The notes beneath the pieces are model-generated. The model did not search any database, was not told where the DNA came from, and saw only the letters and a list, made by a program, of their open reading frames with translations. Shown piece after piece: positions 1 through 6,831 of a stretch of 7,544 nucleotides of DNA; position 1 is the first letter of the stretch; the number at the start of each line of letters is the position of its first letter. The stretch is taken from contig JAFGUM010000550.1 in NCBI GenBank assembly GCA_016938515.1, positions 1 through 7,544 of the forward strand, given 5' to 3'. This DNA is from Spirochaetales bacterium. Its GTDB lineage: Bacteria > Spirochaetota > Spirochaetia > Treponematales > UBA12059. Position numbers and translations under genes: made by a program.

Positions 1-36
1 GCAGACGCCAATGCCCTCGCGCTCGCCAAAGCGGCG

Positions 37-606
37 ATGCGCTCCGACGCGAAGAGGATACTCGCAGGCATGGGCGAGGAAAGGCGCGACGGAGCCGGCG
101 TCGTTGCCGCCGGTCTGGCAGCGGAGATGCAGCCCTTCGTCGACGCTGTACTCGTGCTAGCTTTCCTGTCGATGCCCACCGAGATAGATACCAGCCCGCT
201 GATCGGGCTCTGCCTGGACGCGGGCAAGCGCGTGGCCGTACCGCGCATCGACGGCCCCGACATAGCCTTCGTCGAGCTGGCCGGCGGCTGGCAGGACTGG
301 CCGCGCGACCGCTGGAACATTCCGGCTCCGCCCGGAAGCGCCCCAACGATGCTTGTGGAGCAGATCGCGGTGACACCGACACTGGCCATCGTGCCGGGCC
401 TCGCGTTTGACGAGCGCGGCGGCAGGCTCGGCCGCGGCAAGGGCTACTACGACCGCTTCCTAAGCGCGGTGGCGGCAGCCCGCGCGCGGCTCGGTGCCGC
501 GGCCTCGCCGTTCCACTCGCTCGGCTACGGCTGCCGCGAACAACTCGTCGCCCTGGTGCCAACAGGACGCTCAGACGTGCCGCTCGACGGCCTTGCGCTG
601 GGATGA
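37..606 (+). CDS. 5-formyltetrahydrofolate cyclo-ligase (MTHFS family), start uncertain
   Basis: The family carries out ATP-dependent conversion of 5-formyltetrahydrofolate to 5,10-methenyltetrahydrofolate in the cytosol, returning a stored folate to the one-carbon pool (E. coli YgfA, B. subtilis YqgN). The 189-residue product shows the two family signatures. One is the substrate-side segment MPTEIDTSPLI (residues 46-56, with E49). The other is the C-terminal nucleotide/phosphate loop: PGLAFDERG from residue 120, then RLGRGKGYYDR at 130-140. Length is normal for the family. The ATG at 37 has no evident ribosome-binding site. The frame stays open to the left edge, reading ADANALALAKAA, and the first residues resemble the interior of the usual KxxLR start helix. 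The true start may therefore lie before the window. mgsA follows after 50 bases and could be co-transcribed. The function call is firm; the start is not. Confidence 0.9.
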   Translation: MRSDAKRILAGMGEERRDGAGVVAAGLAAEMQPFVDAVLVLAFLSMPTEIDTSPLIGLCLDAGKRVAVPRIDGPDIAFVELAGGWQDWPRDRWNIPAPPGSAPTMLVEQIAVTPTLAIVPGLAFDERGGRLGRGKGYYDRFLSAVAAARARLGAAASPFHSLGYGCREQLVALVPTGRSDVPLDGLALG

Positions 607-656
607 GCACTCGTTGCCTCCGCTGTGATACACTCGCTGGCGGGAGGTGACACGGT

Positions 657-1133
657 ATGAAAGCAAAGAAACGAATAGCGCTCGTGGCGCACGACAACCG
701 CAAGAAAGACCTGGTTGGGTGGGTGGAGTACAACTGGCGCTCGCTGCTACGCCACGATCTTATCTGTACCGGAACCACGGGAAAGCTCGTGTCGGAAACG
801 ATCGAGTCGAAACGGATGAGCGAAGGAGGCGCCACCGCTCCAGATTCGTCGATCAGGTTGCTCAAATCGGGCCCACTGGGCGGTGACCAGCAGCTAGGGG
901 CGCTGATAGCGGAGGAGATGGTCGACCTCGTCATATTTTTCTGGGACCCGATGTCGCCGCAACCGCACGACGTCGACGTGAAGGCGCTGCTGCGCATAGC
1001 CGTCGTCTACAATATTCCGATGGCGTGCAACCGGGCTACGGCCGACTTCATGATATCAAGCCCGCTGTTCGACAGGCCGTACGAGCCCATCGTCAAGGAT
1101 TACAGCGATTACATACAGAGAAGCCTTACCTGA
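657..1133 (+). CDS. mgsA: Methylglyoxal synthase
   Basis: The enzyme converts dihydroxyacetone phosphate to methylglyoxal and phosphate, a cytosolic bypass of lower glycolysis used when sugar phosphates build up. The 158-residue product has all the family landmarks: ALVAHDN (H12, D13), the phosphate-binding TGTTGK (38-43), SGPLGGDQQ (71-79, with D77 matching E. coli catalytic Asp71), FFWDP (D97, matching Asp91), and PHDVDVKALLR with H104 and D107 (matching His98 and Asp101). The end, NIPMACNRATADF, is also typical. Spacing between the last four active-site residues equals that of E. coli. Between TGTTG and SGPLGG, however, there are about 13 more residues than in E. coli, with a polar Gly/Ser/Ala-rich stretch near 46-66. 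The ATG is set by GGGAGGTGA at 642-650, six bases upstream. No convincing promoter was found in the 50-base gap after the folate gene. Confidence 0.96.
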   Translation: MKAKKRIALVAHDNRKKDLVGWVEYNWRSLLRHDLICTGTTGKLVSETIESKRMSEGGATAPDSSIRLLKSGPLGGDQQLGALIAEEMVDLVIFFWDPMSPQPHDVDVKALLRIAVVYNIPMACNRATADFMISSPLFDRPYEPIVKDYSDYIQRSLT

Positions 1134-1140
1134 CCCGCTC

Positions 1141-1169
1141 TTGTTAAGTACAGCGCTTGGCACTACAAA
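1141..1169 (+). promoter_or_regulatory. Candidate sigma70-type promoter for the transporter operon
   Basis: TTGTTA at 1141-1146 (4 of 6 to the -35 consensus) lies 17 bases before TACAAA at 1164-1169 (4 of 6 to the -10). It sits just after the mgsA stop, in a gap that is AT-richer than its surroundings. Transcription would start near 1176, placing the 1184-1202 hairpin in the leader. The match is modest, and read-through from mgsA is an alternative. Confidence 0.3.
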
Positions 1170-1183
1170 TAACAAAGATGTTT

Positions 1184-1202
1184 GGGCAGGGAGCACCTGC
1201 CC
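1184..1202 (+). promoter_or_regulatory. GC-rich leader hairpin directly before the Shine-Dalgarno site
   Basis: GGGCAGG (1184-1190) and CCTGCCC (1196-1202) form a perfect 7-bp stem with a 5-base loop GAGCA. The stem ends two bases before AGGAGGT. No T-run follows, so it does not look like an intrinsic terminator. It could keep the ribosome site open, stabilise the mRNA 5' end, or mark a protein- or ligand-controlled leader. The ACCT at 1195-1198 can also pair with AGGT at 1207-1210, but with only four pairs. Confidence 0.5.
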
Positions 1203-1203
1203 C

Positions 1204-1210
1204 AGGAGGT
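1204..1210 (+). promoter_or_regulatory. Ribosome-binding site that sets a TTG start
   Basis: AGGAGGT is a near-perfect anti-16S match, six bases before TTG at 1217. It favours this TTG over the in-frame TTG at 1157 and ATG at 1178, neither of which has a comparable site. Only the TTG at 1217 puts the Lys-Lys and hydrophobic signal sequence at the N-terminus. Confidence 0.85.
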
Positions 1211-1216
1211 ATCAAT

Positions 1217-2062
1217 TTGAAGAAACTCGTAGTCCTGACAGTGGTGTTCATGATGGTCGCGGTCGCGGGAGTGTTCGCCTGGGGAGGCAAATCGCCAGCG
1301 CCAACGCCGCCTGCTTCCTCCGAGCCGACGATGAGCCAGGCTGGCCTGCCCGACCTCAAGGGTCGGACCATCGTGGCGGTAACGGAGAACGCGTACACGC
1401 CGCTCAACTTCGTAGACCCCAAAACCGGCCAGGCCATGGGCTGGGAATACGACGCCGTCAACGAGATTGGCAAGCGCCTGAACGCCAAAATCGAGTGGAA
1501 GCTCTCGAGCTGGGATCTGATGATCCAGTCGGTGCGCGACGGCCAGTTTGACGTGGGTATGGACGGCATCACGATCAACGACGAGCGCAAGGCCCAGGTC
1601 GATTTCTCCGACCCGTACATGGTGTCGCAGCAGTTCATGCTCGTACGGGCCGACGAAACGCGCTTCGCCGACGAGAAAGCCTTCGCGGCCGATCCCAAAC
1701 TACTAGTGGGTGCGCAGGCGGGAACGACCAACTTCTACGTCGCGGTCTACAACGTTCTTGACGGTGACGAACAGAACAAGCGCATCAAGCTGTTCGAGAC
1801 GTTCGGCGCGACGGTGCAGGCGCTCATCTCGGGTGACGTGGACATGGTGCTGATGGACGCCGCTTCCAGCCGCGGGTACATAGGAGCCAACCCCGGCAAG
1901 CTCAAGACGGTCGGCGGCCCGCTCGGCACCGAGGAGTTCGGCTTCATATTCCAGAAGGGCTCCGACCTCGTGGCGCCGTTCAACATGGCGCTCGCGTCGA
2001 TGAAGGCCGATGGTACGCTGGATAAGCTCAATACCAAGTGGTTCTTCGAGTACCAGCCGTAA
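1217..2062 (+). CDS. Periplasmic amino-acid-binding protein of an ABC importer (SBP_bac_3 family)
   Basis: This is the solute-capturing component of a polar amino-acid uptake system. The 281-residue product starts with MKKL and a hydrophobic stretch to about residue 21. A plausible signal peptidase I cut lies after VFA (21). There is no cysteine there, so a lipoprotein is not indicated. A Pro/Ser/Ala-rich linker (about 26-43) precedes the binding fold. Family landmarks are ENAYTPLNF (57-65), [14 protein letters not shown] (75-88), the hallmark [19 protein letters not shown] (116-134, where R124 would hold the ligand carboxylate), GAQAGTTN (165-172) and VLMDA with D214, which would bind the amino group. 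The permease follows after 13 bases and the ATPase after that, so the importer is complete. The substrate cannot be read from sequence; glutamine, cystine, arginine and other polar amino acids are all possible. Confidence 0.93.
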   Translation: MKKLVVLTVVFMMVAVAGVFAWGGKSPAPTPPASSEPTMSQAGLPDLKGRTIVAVTENAYTPLNFVDPKTGQAMGWEYDAVNEIGKRLNAKIEWKLSSWDLMIQSVRDGQFDVGMDGITINDERKAQVDFSDPYMVSQQFMLVRADETRFADEKAFAADPKLLVGAQAGTTNFYVAVYNVLDGDEQNKRIKLFETFGATVQALISGDVDMVLMDAASSRGYIGANPGKLKTVGGPLGTEEFGFIFQKGSDLVAPFNMALASMKADGTLDKLNTKWFFEYQP

Positions 2063-2075
2063 GCGGCATAGCTGG

Positions 2076-2891
2076 ATGAAACGGAATCGGGTGGCCGCCG
2101 CGCTCGGTGGCGTGCCCTGGTGGCTCGTGCTCGTAGTCGGCCTGGGTATCGTCGCGCTGACGACGGCCCTGGCCGACGCGTCGTACCGCGTCATTTTCGG
2201 CGCCGTGGCCAAAGGCTTCGGCGTGACGATGACGGTGGCCGTCGTATCGTACGCCGCGTCGCTGGTGCTCGGGTTGTTCCTCGGGCTGGCGCGCGCGTCC
2301 AGGTTCAGGCCGCTCCGCGAGGTTTCCACGTTCTACATCGAGCTGGTGCGCGGTCTCCCGATGCTCGTCATTCTGTACTACATCGCCTTCGTAGGGGCGC
2401 CCGCGCTCGCGGGCGTCCTCAACGCGCTGCTCGCGCCGCTTATCCGCTCCGGCGCGATCGAGGCGTTCCAGTCGCGCAGTTTCGACTTCGCGACGCGCGC
2501 GGCGCTCGCGCTTACGCTCGGCTACGCGGCGTTCATAGCGGAGATATTCCGCGCCGGCATAGAGAGCGTAGACCGGGGCCAGATAGAAGCGGCGCACGCG
2601 CTGGGCCTGTCCCCCGCGCAGACTATGGTACGCGTCGTACTGCCGCAGGCTATACGCAACGTGCTGCCGGCGCTCGCAAACGAGTTTGTGGCCATCATCA
2701 AGGATTCAGCCCTCGTGTCGGTACTCGGCGTGCAGGACATCACGCAGATAGGCAAGGTGTACGCGGCGAGCACCTTCAAGTTTTTTGAGACCTATAACGT
2801 CGTCGCGTTTTTTTACCTGTGCATGACCATCAGCCTGTCGATGCTGGTGCGCGCTCTGGAGCGCCGGCTCAAGCGGGAGAACGCGCGATGA
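2076..2891 (+). CDS. Amino-acid ABC transporter permease (HisM/GlnP type)
   Basis: This inner-membrane channel subunit works with the binding protein just upstream and the ATPase just downstream. The 271-residue product has a first membrane span at about 15-33. A second is near 50-72, followed by the family segment [15 protein letters not shown] (89-103), and further spans include ones near 142-158 and at the C-terminus. The ATPase-coupling EAA loop starts at 171 ([12 protein letters not shown]) and continues into [11 protein letters not shown], and [10 protein letters not shown] follows as usual in this family. The segment at about 108-135 is a typical variable insertion. The chosen ATG lies 13 bases after the binding-protein stop. 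Its ribosome site is weak, and the frame is open further upstream inside the previous gene, so the start is only moderately sure. The stop overlaps the ATPase start as ATGA, indicating translational coupling. Confidence 0.94.
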   Translation: MKRNRVAAALGGVPWWLVLVVGLGIVALTTALADASYRVIFGAVAKGFGVTMTVAVVSYAASLVLGLFLGLARASRFRPLREVSTFYIELVRGLPMLVILYYIAFVGAPALAGVLNALLAPLIRSGAIEAFQSRSFDFATRAALALTLGYAAFIAEIFRAGIESVDRGQIEAAHALGLSPAQTMVRVVLPQAIRNVLPALANEFVAIIKDSALVSVLGVQDITQIGKVYAASTFKFFETYNVVAFFYLCMTISLSMLVRALERRLKRENAR

Positions 2892-3655
2892 GTGGTTTTA
2901 TACGGATAGTCGAAGCGCGCAAGACCTTCGGGGACGATGTTCGCGGCAATCGAAGCCATAACCAGCTGGTGCGCGCCCTCGACGGCGTTTCGCTCGACGT
3001 TGACAAGGGCGAGGTCGTGCTTATCATCGGGCCGTCCGGCTCCGGCAAGAGCACCCTGCTCCGCGCCGTCAACCGGCTTGAGACGCTCGATTCCGGAGAA
3101 ATCTGGATAGGCGACGACGCGGTAACGGCGAAGCACGCCGACCTTCGGCGCATACGCGAAGACGTCGGCATGGTGTTCCAGAGCTTCAACCTCTTCGCGC
3201 ATCTGTCCATCCTTGAAAACGTGTCGCTGGCTCCCCGCATCGTGCGCAAGGTATCGGCGGCGCAAGCCAGGGAGACGGCCAGGCAGCTTCTGGAGCGCGT
3301 TGGGCTGGCCGACAAGCTGGACCGCTACCCCCGCCAGCTTTCGGGCGGGCAGCAGCAGCGCGCAGCCATCGCCCGGGCGCTCGCGATGAACCCCCGGGCC
3401 CTATTGTTCGACGAGCCGACGTCGGCGCTCGACCCGGAAATGATCAAGGAAGTGCTCGACGTCATGACGGCGCTGGCGGACGAAGGCATGACGATGCTGG
3501 TCGTGTCCCACGAAATGGGTTTTGCGCGGGCAGCTGCGGATCGCGTCGTGTTCATGGACAATGGCCGAATCGTGGAGCAGGGCAGCCCCGAGCAGGTATT
3601 CTCGTCAGCCCGGGAAACCCGCACGCGCGAGTTCCTGGCTCATATCCTCAATTAG
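2888..3655 (+). CDS. Amino-acid ABC transporter ATP-binding protein (GlnQ type)
   Basis: This cytoplasmic ATPase powers the importer encoded just upstream. The 255-residue product has every ABC motif in order: Walker [10 protein letters not shown] (48-56), Q-loop with Q98 in MVFQSFNLF, signature LSGGQQQR (151-158), Walker B LLFDEP (172-177) with catalytic E176, D-loop SALDPE (179-184) and switch histidine H208 in VVSHEMGFA. The form LSGGQQQR with SALDPE is typical of polar amino-acid importers. It starts at the ATG overlapping the permease stop; an earlier in-frame ATG at 2819 lies within the permease gene and is unlikely. Compared with E. coli GlnQ there are about 11 extra polar residues at roughly 16-28, between the A-loop FG and the next strand. 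The SAM hydrolase starts 36 bases later, after a small GC palindrome without a T-run. Confidence 0.96.
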   Translation: MSGFIRIVEARKTFGDDVRGNRSHNQLVRALDGVSLDVDKGEVVLIIGPSGSGKSTLLRAVNRLETLDSGEIWIGDDAVTAKHADLRRIREDVGMVFQSFNLFAHLSILENVSLAPRIVRKVSAAQARETARQLLERVGLADKLDRYPRQLSGGQQQRAAIARALAMNPRALLFDEPTSALDPEMIKEVLDVMTALADEGMTMLVVSHEMGFARAAADRVVFMDNGRIVEQGSPEQVFSSARETRTREFLAHILN

Positions 3656-3681
3656 CCGGCCCCCCGGGCCTGAAGACTCAT

Positions 3682-3686
3682 GGAGG
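3682..3686 (+). promoter_or_regulatory. Ribosome-binding site that sets the SAM hydrolase start
   Basis: GGAGG lies five bases before ATG at 3692. The in-frame ATG at 3680 overlaps this site, so the 3692 start (MSKALVYQTDFG) is preferred. It places the first beta strand at the very N-terminus, as in the family. Confidence 0.75.
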
Positions 3687-3691
3687 CAAAC

Positions 3692-4549
3692 ATGTCAAAG
3701 GCACTGGTATACCAGACGGATTTTGGTACCTCTGACGGAGCCGTGTCGGCGATGTACGGCGTCGCGTACAAGGTGGAACCGACGCTGCGCATTTTTGATC
3801 TGACGCACGACATACCGCAGTACAACATCTGGGAAGCCTCGTACCGCCTGGTGCAGACGGTGCAGTACTGGCCGGAGGGTACGGTTTTCGTGTCGGTGGT
3901 TGATCCCGGCGTCGGCAGCGCTCGTCGCAGCGTCGTGGCGCGTACCAGGACCGGCCAGTTCGTCGTTACGCCCGACAATGGTACGCTTACACACCTCAAG
4001 CTGATGGTAGGGCTGGACGAGGTGCGGCTGCTGAAGGAGGACGTTCACCGTCTGCAAGGCTCTGAGCTTTCGTACACGTTTCACGGCCGCGACGTCTACG
4101 CGTTCTCCGGGGCGAGGCTGGCTTCGGGGCAGCTGGCGTTTGATGCCGTAGGCGATACGGTTCCTGTCGATAGCGTCGTCGAGCTGTCCCACGTCGCGGC
4201 TCATCGCGAGGGTGACACGGTCGAAGGCACGATCGACGTTCTGGACGTGCGCTTTGGCAGCCTCTGGTCGAACATACCGCACGAGCTGTTCGCCGGGCTC
4301 GGGATAGAACACGGCAAGCGGGTGGAAGTGTCAATCCGCAACGATATGCGCGAGGTGTACCGCAACACGATGGTATACGCCCGCTCCTTCGCCGACGTGG
4401 CGCTGTTCGAGCCGCTCGTCTACATCAACTCGGTGCTCAACGTCGCCATCGCTATAAACCAGGGATCGTTCGCCAGGGCCTACAACATCGGCACCGGCCT
4501 GTCGTGGAAAGTAACGATACGCAGAGCTCCGCGAATCGTCTACGAGTAG
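3692..4549 (+). CDS. S-adenosylmethionine hydrolase (SAM hydroxide adenosyltransferase, DUF62)
   Basis: Characterised members of this family split SAM with water into adenosine and L-methionine; fluorinase and chlorinase are relatives. The 285-residue product has the N-terminal TDFGTSD (9-15), FDLTHDIP (35-42), the core VSVVDPGVGSARR (67-79), TPDNGTLT (93-100) and FHGRDVYA (130-137), then the smaller C-terminal beta domain with HVAAHREGDTVEGTIDVLD near residue 170. The Asp-Arg-His triad known for the hydrolases (Asp68, Arg75, His127 in the Pyrococcus horikoshii protein) matches D71, R78 and H131 with nearly the same spacing. This argues for hydrolysis rather than halogenation. Length is close to the family norm. 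The gene sits between an amino-acid importer and an AzlCD exporter (gaps of 36 and 9 bases), so it is probably co-transcribed with both. A role in SAM/methionine balance is inferred. Confidence 0.9.
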   Translation: MSKALVYQTDFGTSDGAVSAMYGVAYKVEPTLRIFDLTHDIPQYNIWEASYRLVQTVQYWPEGTVFVSVVDPGVGSARRSVVARTRTGQFVVTPDNGTLTHLKLMVGLDEVRLLKEDVHRLQGSELSYTFHGRDVYAFSGARLASGQLAFDAVGDTVPVDSVVELSHVAAHREGDTVEGTIDVLDVRFGSLWSNIPHELFAGLGIEHGKRVEVSIRNDMREVYRNTMVYARSFADVALFEPLVYINSVLNVAIAINQGSFARAYNIGTGLSWKVTIRRAPRIVYE

Positions 4550-4558
4550 GGGTGTGGC

Positions 4559-5254
4559 ATGCACGAGGCAAAAAACCAGTTCTGGGCTGGCGTACGCGCC
4601 GAATTACCCTTGCTCGTCGGGGTGTTTCCCTTTGGGATGATATACGGTGCGCTGGCGCTCGACGCGGGGCTGTCGCGCGCGGCAGCCCAGATGATGTCGT
4701 CCATCGTATTCGCGGGGTCTGCCCAGTTCGTTACCGCGCAGCTCGTGCGCGACGCCGCTCCGGCCCTGGTGATACTGCTGACGCTCGCCGTGGTCAACCT
4801 GCGTCACATGCTGTACAGCGCGTCGCTGGCTCCGTACCTCAAGAACCTGTCGCTGCGCTGGAAGGTGCTGCTGTCGTACCTGCTTACCGACGAAGCGTAC
4901 GCACCCGCCGCGCTTGAGTACGAGCGGAACGGCTTCAAGCCCGGGAGCCACTGGTTTTTGCTCGGCGCGGGCGTCGCGCTGTGGACCACCTGGCAGTTCA
5001 GTACCGCGCTTGGTATTTTCCTGGGAGCAGCCATACCCGCCGCGTGGCCCCTCGACTTTGCGCTTCCCATTACGTTTATAGGCATGGTGGTACCGTCTAT
5101 CGCGAGCCTTCCCGTTGTCGCGTCGGCGCTGAGCGCGGGCGTGGTCGCGCTTTTAGCGTACGGCCTGCCGTTCAAACTGGGCCTGATCGTCGCGGCGGTA
5201 GTTGGCGTCGCGGTGGGAGTTACCCTGGAAACGCTGAAGAAAGGCTCGCGATGA
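4559..5254 (+). CDS. azlC: AzlC-family amino-acid exporter, large subunit
   Basis: AzlC and AzlD form a two-part inner-membrane exporter. B. subtilis AzlCD gives 4-azaleucine resistance, and the homologous BrnFE of Corynebacterium exports isoleucine, leucine, valine and methionine. The 231-residue product is strongly hydrophobic with about six to seven membrane spans. It carries the family signatures PFGMIYGALALDAG (24-37), SSIVFAGSAQFV (47-58), NLRHMLYSASLAPYL (80-94) and LLTDEAYA soon after. Length is typical. The ATG at 4559 lies nine bases after the SAM hydrolase stop, with a modest GGGG-rich site overlapping that stop. Its own stop overlaps the azlD start as ATGA. The exported substrate is not visible in the sequence; the neighbouring SAM hydrolase makes methionine a sensible candidate. 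Confidence 0.95.
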   Translation: MHEAKNQFWAGVRAELPLLVGVFPFGMIYGALALDAGLSRAAAQMMSSIVFAGSAQFVTAQLVRDAAPALVILLTLAVVNLRHMLYSASLAPYLKNLSLRWKVLLSYLLTDEAYAPAALEYERNGFKPGSHWFLLGAGVALWTTWQFSTALGIFLGAAIPAAWPLDFALPITFIGMVVPSIASLPVVASALSAGVVALLAYGLPFKLGLIVAAVVGVAVGVTLETLKKGSR

Positions 5255-5568
5255 ACATCTGGCTCGTCATGGCAGCCGGGGGGATAATCACCTTTGGCAT
5301 ACGATTTTCACTGATCTATCTGTTCGGCAGGTTTCAGATACCCGAGGCGGTGCGCCGCGCGCTGCACTACGTGCCGCCGGCTGTACTGTCCGCCATCGTG
5401 TTTCCGGAGCTGTTCATGCGCGACGGTCAGATCATGGTAGCTTTCGCGAACACCAGGCTGCTGGCCGGCGTGATCGCCATCGCCGCCGCCTGGTTCTCCA
5501 AAAATACGCTGCTGACCATTGTGGCGGGCATGGTGGCGCTGGCCGTGCTGCAGGTGCTGGTGGTTTGA
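5251..5568 (+). CDS. azlD: AzlD-family amino-acid exporter, small subunit
   Basis: This is the small membrane partner of AzlC; exporters of this type need both subunits. The 105-residue product has about four hydrophobic segments and the family features GGIITFGIRFSLIYLF near the N-terminus (10-25) and YVPPAVLSAIVFPEL (40-54), followed by a positively charged turn and two hydrophobic helices to the end. The start ATG overlaps the azlC stop (ATGA), with an AAAGG-like site in the azlC end; an upstream extension in the same frame would overlap azlC heavily and is rejected. It is the last gene of the run: 60 bases without an obvious terminator separate it from the flagellar gene. Confidence 0.94.
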   Translation: MNIWLVMAAGGIITFGIRFSLIYLFGRFQIPEAVRRALHYVPPAVLSAIVFPELFMRDGQIMVAFANTRLLAGVIAIAAAWFSKNTLLTIVAGMVALAVLQVLVV

Positions 5569-5614
5569 GGGTGCAAAGCCCGACAGGTTTCTTTATCACT
5601 ACTTCTGATGATGC

Positions 5615-5622
5615 AGGGAGGA
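5615..5622 (+). promoter_or_regulatory. Ribosome-binding site that sets the fliG-like start
   Basis: AGGGAGGA is six bases before ATG at 5629. The in-frame ATGs at 5608 and 5611 precede or overlap it and lack their own site, so the start at 5629 (MVTLELFD) is preferred, giving 400 residues. Confidence 0.85.
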
Positions 5623-5628
5623 ATACTC

Positions 5629-6831
5629 ATGGTTACACTGGAACTGTTCGACCGCGCCCGGTGCAGCCGGGAAGATAAAGCCGGCGTTGTTGTACTGATT
5701 GGCCAGATTCTGTCTTTGGCTAACAAGGCCAGGAGAGAAGGCATCCTGGCTCTGGAAGATGAGCTACAGAATCTGGGCAGGCCTTTTATGAAGACCTTGC
5801 TGGACATGGTGGTAGACTCATTTGATCCGGAATTGATCAGCGCCTTCGGGGAAACGACCATAGCCGCTTCGGGATGGTCGGGCGCCGCTCTTCTTGAAGC
5901 GATGATTACGCTCGAAGGAATGCTGAGGATACAGGACGGAACGAATCCCTACGCTACAGCCAGGGTGCTGTCCGCGTACCTCGGGGTGGATTCGGATCTG
6001 CTAGACATCGATACCGTCTTCCCGCCGGACCAGGGGCTGTCGTTAGATTCTATCACTGTTGAGGAGCCCGCCGATGAGCCGCGGCACGGCGACACATCGA
6101 TAGAGAGCATAATGGCGGATATCGAGAACAGCCTGCGACTTACAGACGATCAGGTTGCTACTCTGCGTTCCTTTACGACGGCTGACGATCCATTCAGGAA
6201 TGCGCCGGCTGATACGCTGGCTATTGCGCTCCTGTATCTGGAAGAAGCTGACCGCGTACGATTCTTCGATGCGATGCCACCGGAAACGAAGGTTGCCGTG
6301 GTAAGAAAAATCTGCGATCTGTCCGCCACTGACGCCGGCCGGTACATCGACCTTGCGCGAAAGAGCCTCCAGCGTATGATAGAAGCCGCCGAGGCCAGCT
6401 ACAAGCCGGCGGGGGGAGTTGAGGTGGCGACGGCGCTATTGCGAAGCTCGTCCGATGGCGTAGTAAAAACAGTTCTACAAGCCATAGAAGAAGATGCCCC
6501 TGATCTGGCGAGCCGGATCGCCGAAGGGATGTTCGTATTCGATGACCTTGTACTGCTCGACGACAGGGCGATTCAGAAGGTGATGCGCGAACTCGACACC
6601 CATGACATCGCGCATGCGCTTAAAGGGGCGAGCCCGGTTATACGGCAGAAGTTTTTCAACAACCTCTCCACGAGAGCCTCTGCAGCGCTCAAAGAAGAAA
6701 TGGCCATGATGGGGCCGGTGATGATTTCTTCCGTCCAGGAAGCCCAGGAGAAAATCGGGGTAATAGTACGGCACCTGGAAGAATTCGGAGAGATAGTGAT
6801 ACCGCGCCCTGGCGAGGAGAACCTTCTGTAA
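5629..6831 (+). CDS. fliG: FliG-like flagellar motor switch protein with a MotA-like N-terminal region
   Basis: FliG is the rotor protein that receives torque from the MotA/MotB stator. Residues 264-391 are a clear FliG middle/C-terminal part: GMFVFDDLVLLDDRAIQ (300-316), the charged torque helix to RELD (320-323), ALKGAS (330-335), the hinge MGPV (361-364) and EAQEKI...EFGEIVI to 391. Residues about 186-258 fit the FliM-binding middle domain, but the usual EHPQ motif reads NAPADT. The normal FliF-binding N-domain is missing. Instead, residues 28-72 (ANKARREGILALEDEL, then MVVDSFDPELI) resemble the MotA cytoplasmic loop, and 87-118 (LEGMLRIQDGTNP) resemble the MotA tail after its last membrane helix. 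No membrane span is present. Residues 120-170 form an acidic linker. At 400 residues it is longer than classical FliG (about 330-345). A spirochaetal FliG1-type paralogue is likely. Base composition looks less GC-rich than azlCD, by eye. Confidence 0.88.
   Translation: MVTLELFDRARCSREDKAGVVVLIGQILSLANKARREGILALEDELQNLGRPFMKTLLDMVVDSFDPELISAFGETTIAASGWSGAALLEAMITLEGMLRIQDGTNPYATARVLSAYLGVDSDLLDIDTVFPPDQGLSLDSITVEEPADEPRHGDTSIESIMADIENSLRLTDDQVATLRSFTTADDPFRNAPADTLAIALLYLEEADRVRFFDAMPPETKVAVVRKICDLSATDAGRYIDLARKSLQRMIEAAEASYKPAGGVEVATALLRSSSDGVVKTVLQAIEEDAPDLASRIAEGMFVFDDLVLLDDRAIQKVMRELDTHDIAHALKGASPVIRQKFFNNLSTRASAALKEEMAMMGPVMISSVQEAQEKIGVIVRHLEEFGEIVIPRPGEENLL

Noticed and set aside
614..634. 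TTGCCT and TACACT before mgsA, considered as a promoter
   Set aside because: The spacer is only nine bases, and the implied transcription start would fall on the ribosome site.
1144..1731. Antisense reading frame opposite the binding-protein gene, and similar ones at 2028-2597, 3695-4312 and 6950-7504
   Set aside because: These mirror strong coding genes on the + strand, show low-complexity or Arg/Ser-rich composition and no family motif. GC-rich DNA commonly gives such open antisense frames.
2120..2788. Long Arg-rich + strand reading frame inside the permease gene
   Set aside because: It is an off-frame shadow of a GC-rich gene, with very high Arg/Ala content and no recognisable domain, while the overlapping permease frame has all family motifs.
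3658..3670. GC palindrome GGCCC-CCC-GGGCC just after the ATPase stop, considered as a terminator
   Set aside because: It has only five pairs, a three-base loop and no T-run, and the next gene has a good ribosome site 12 bases on. Read-through is more likely.
3692..4549. Fluorinase or chlorinase function for the DUF62 protein
   Set aside because: The Asp-Arg-His triad (D71, R78, H131) is intact with hydrolase spacing, and no halogenated-metabolite genes are nearby.
5608..5628. Longer start for the fliG-like gene at the ATG at 5608 or 5611
   Set aside because: The AGGGAGGA site at 5615-5622 fits only the ATG at 5629; the upstream ATGs lack a ribosome site.
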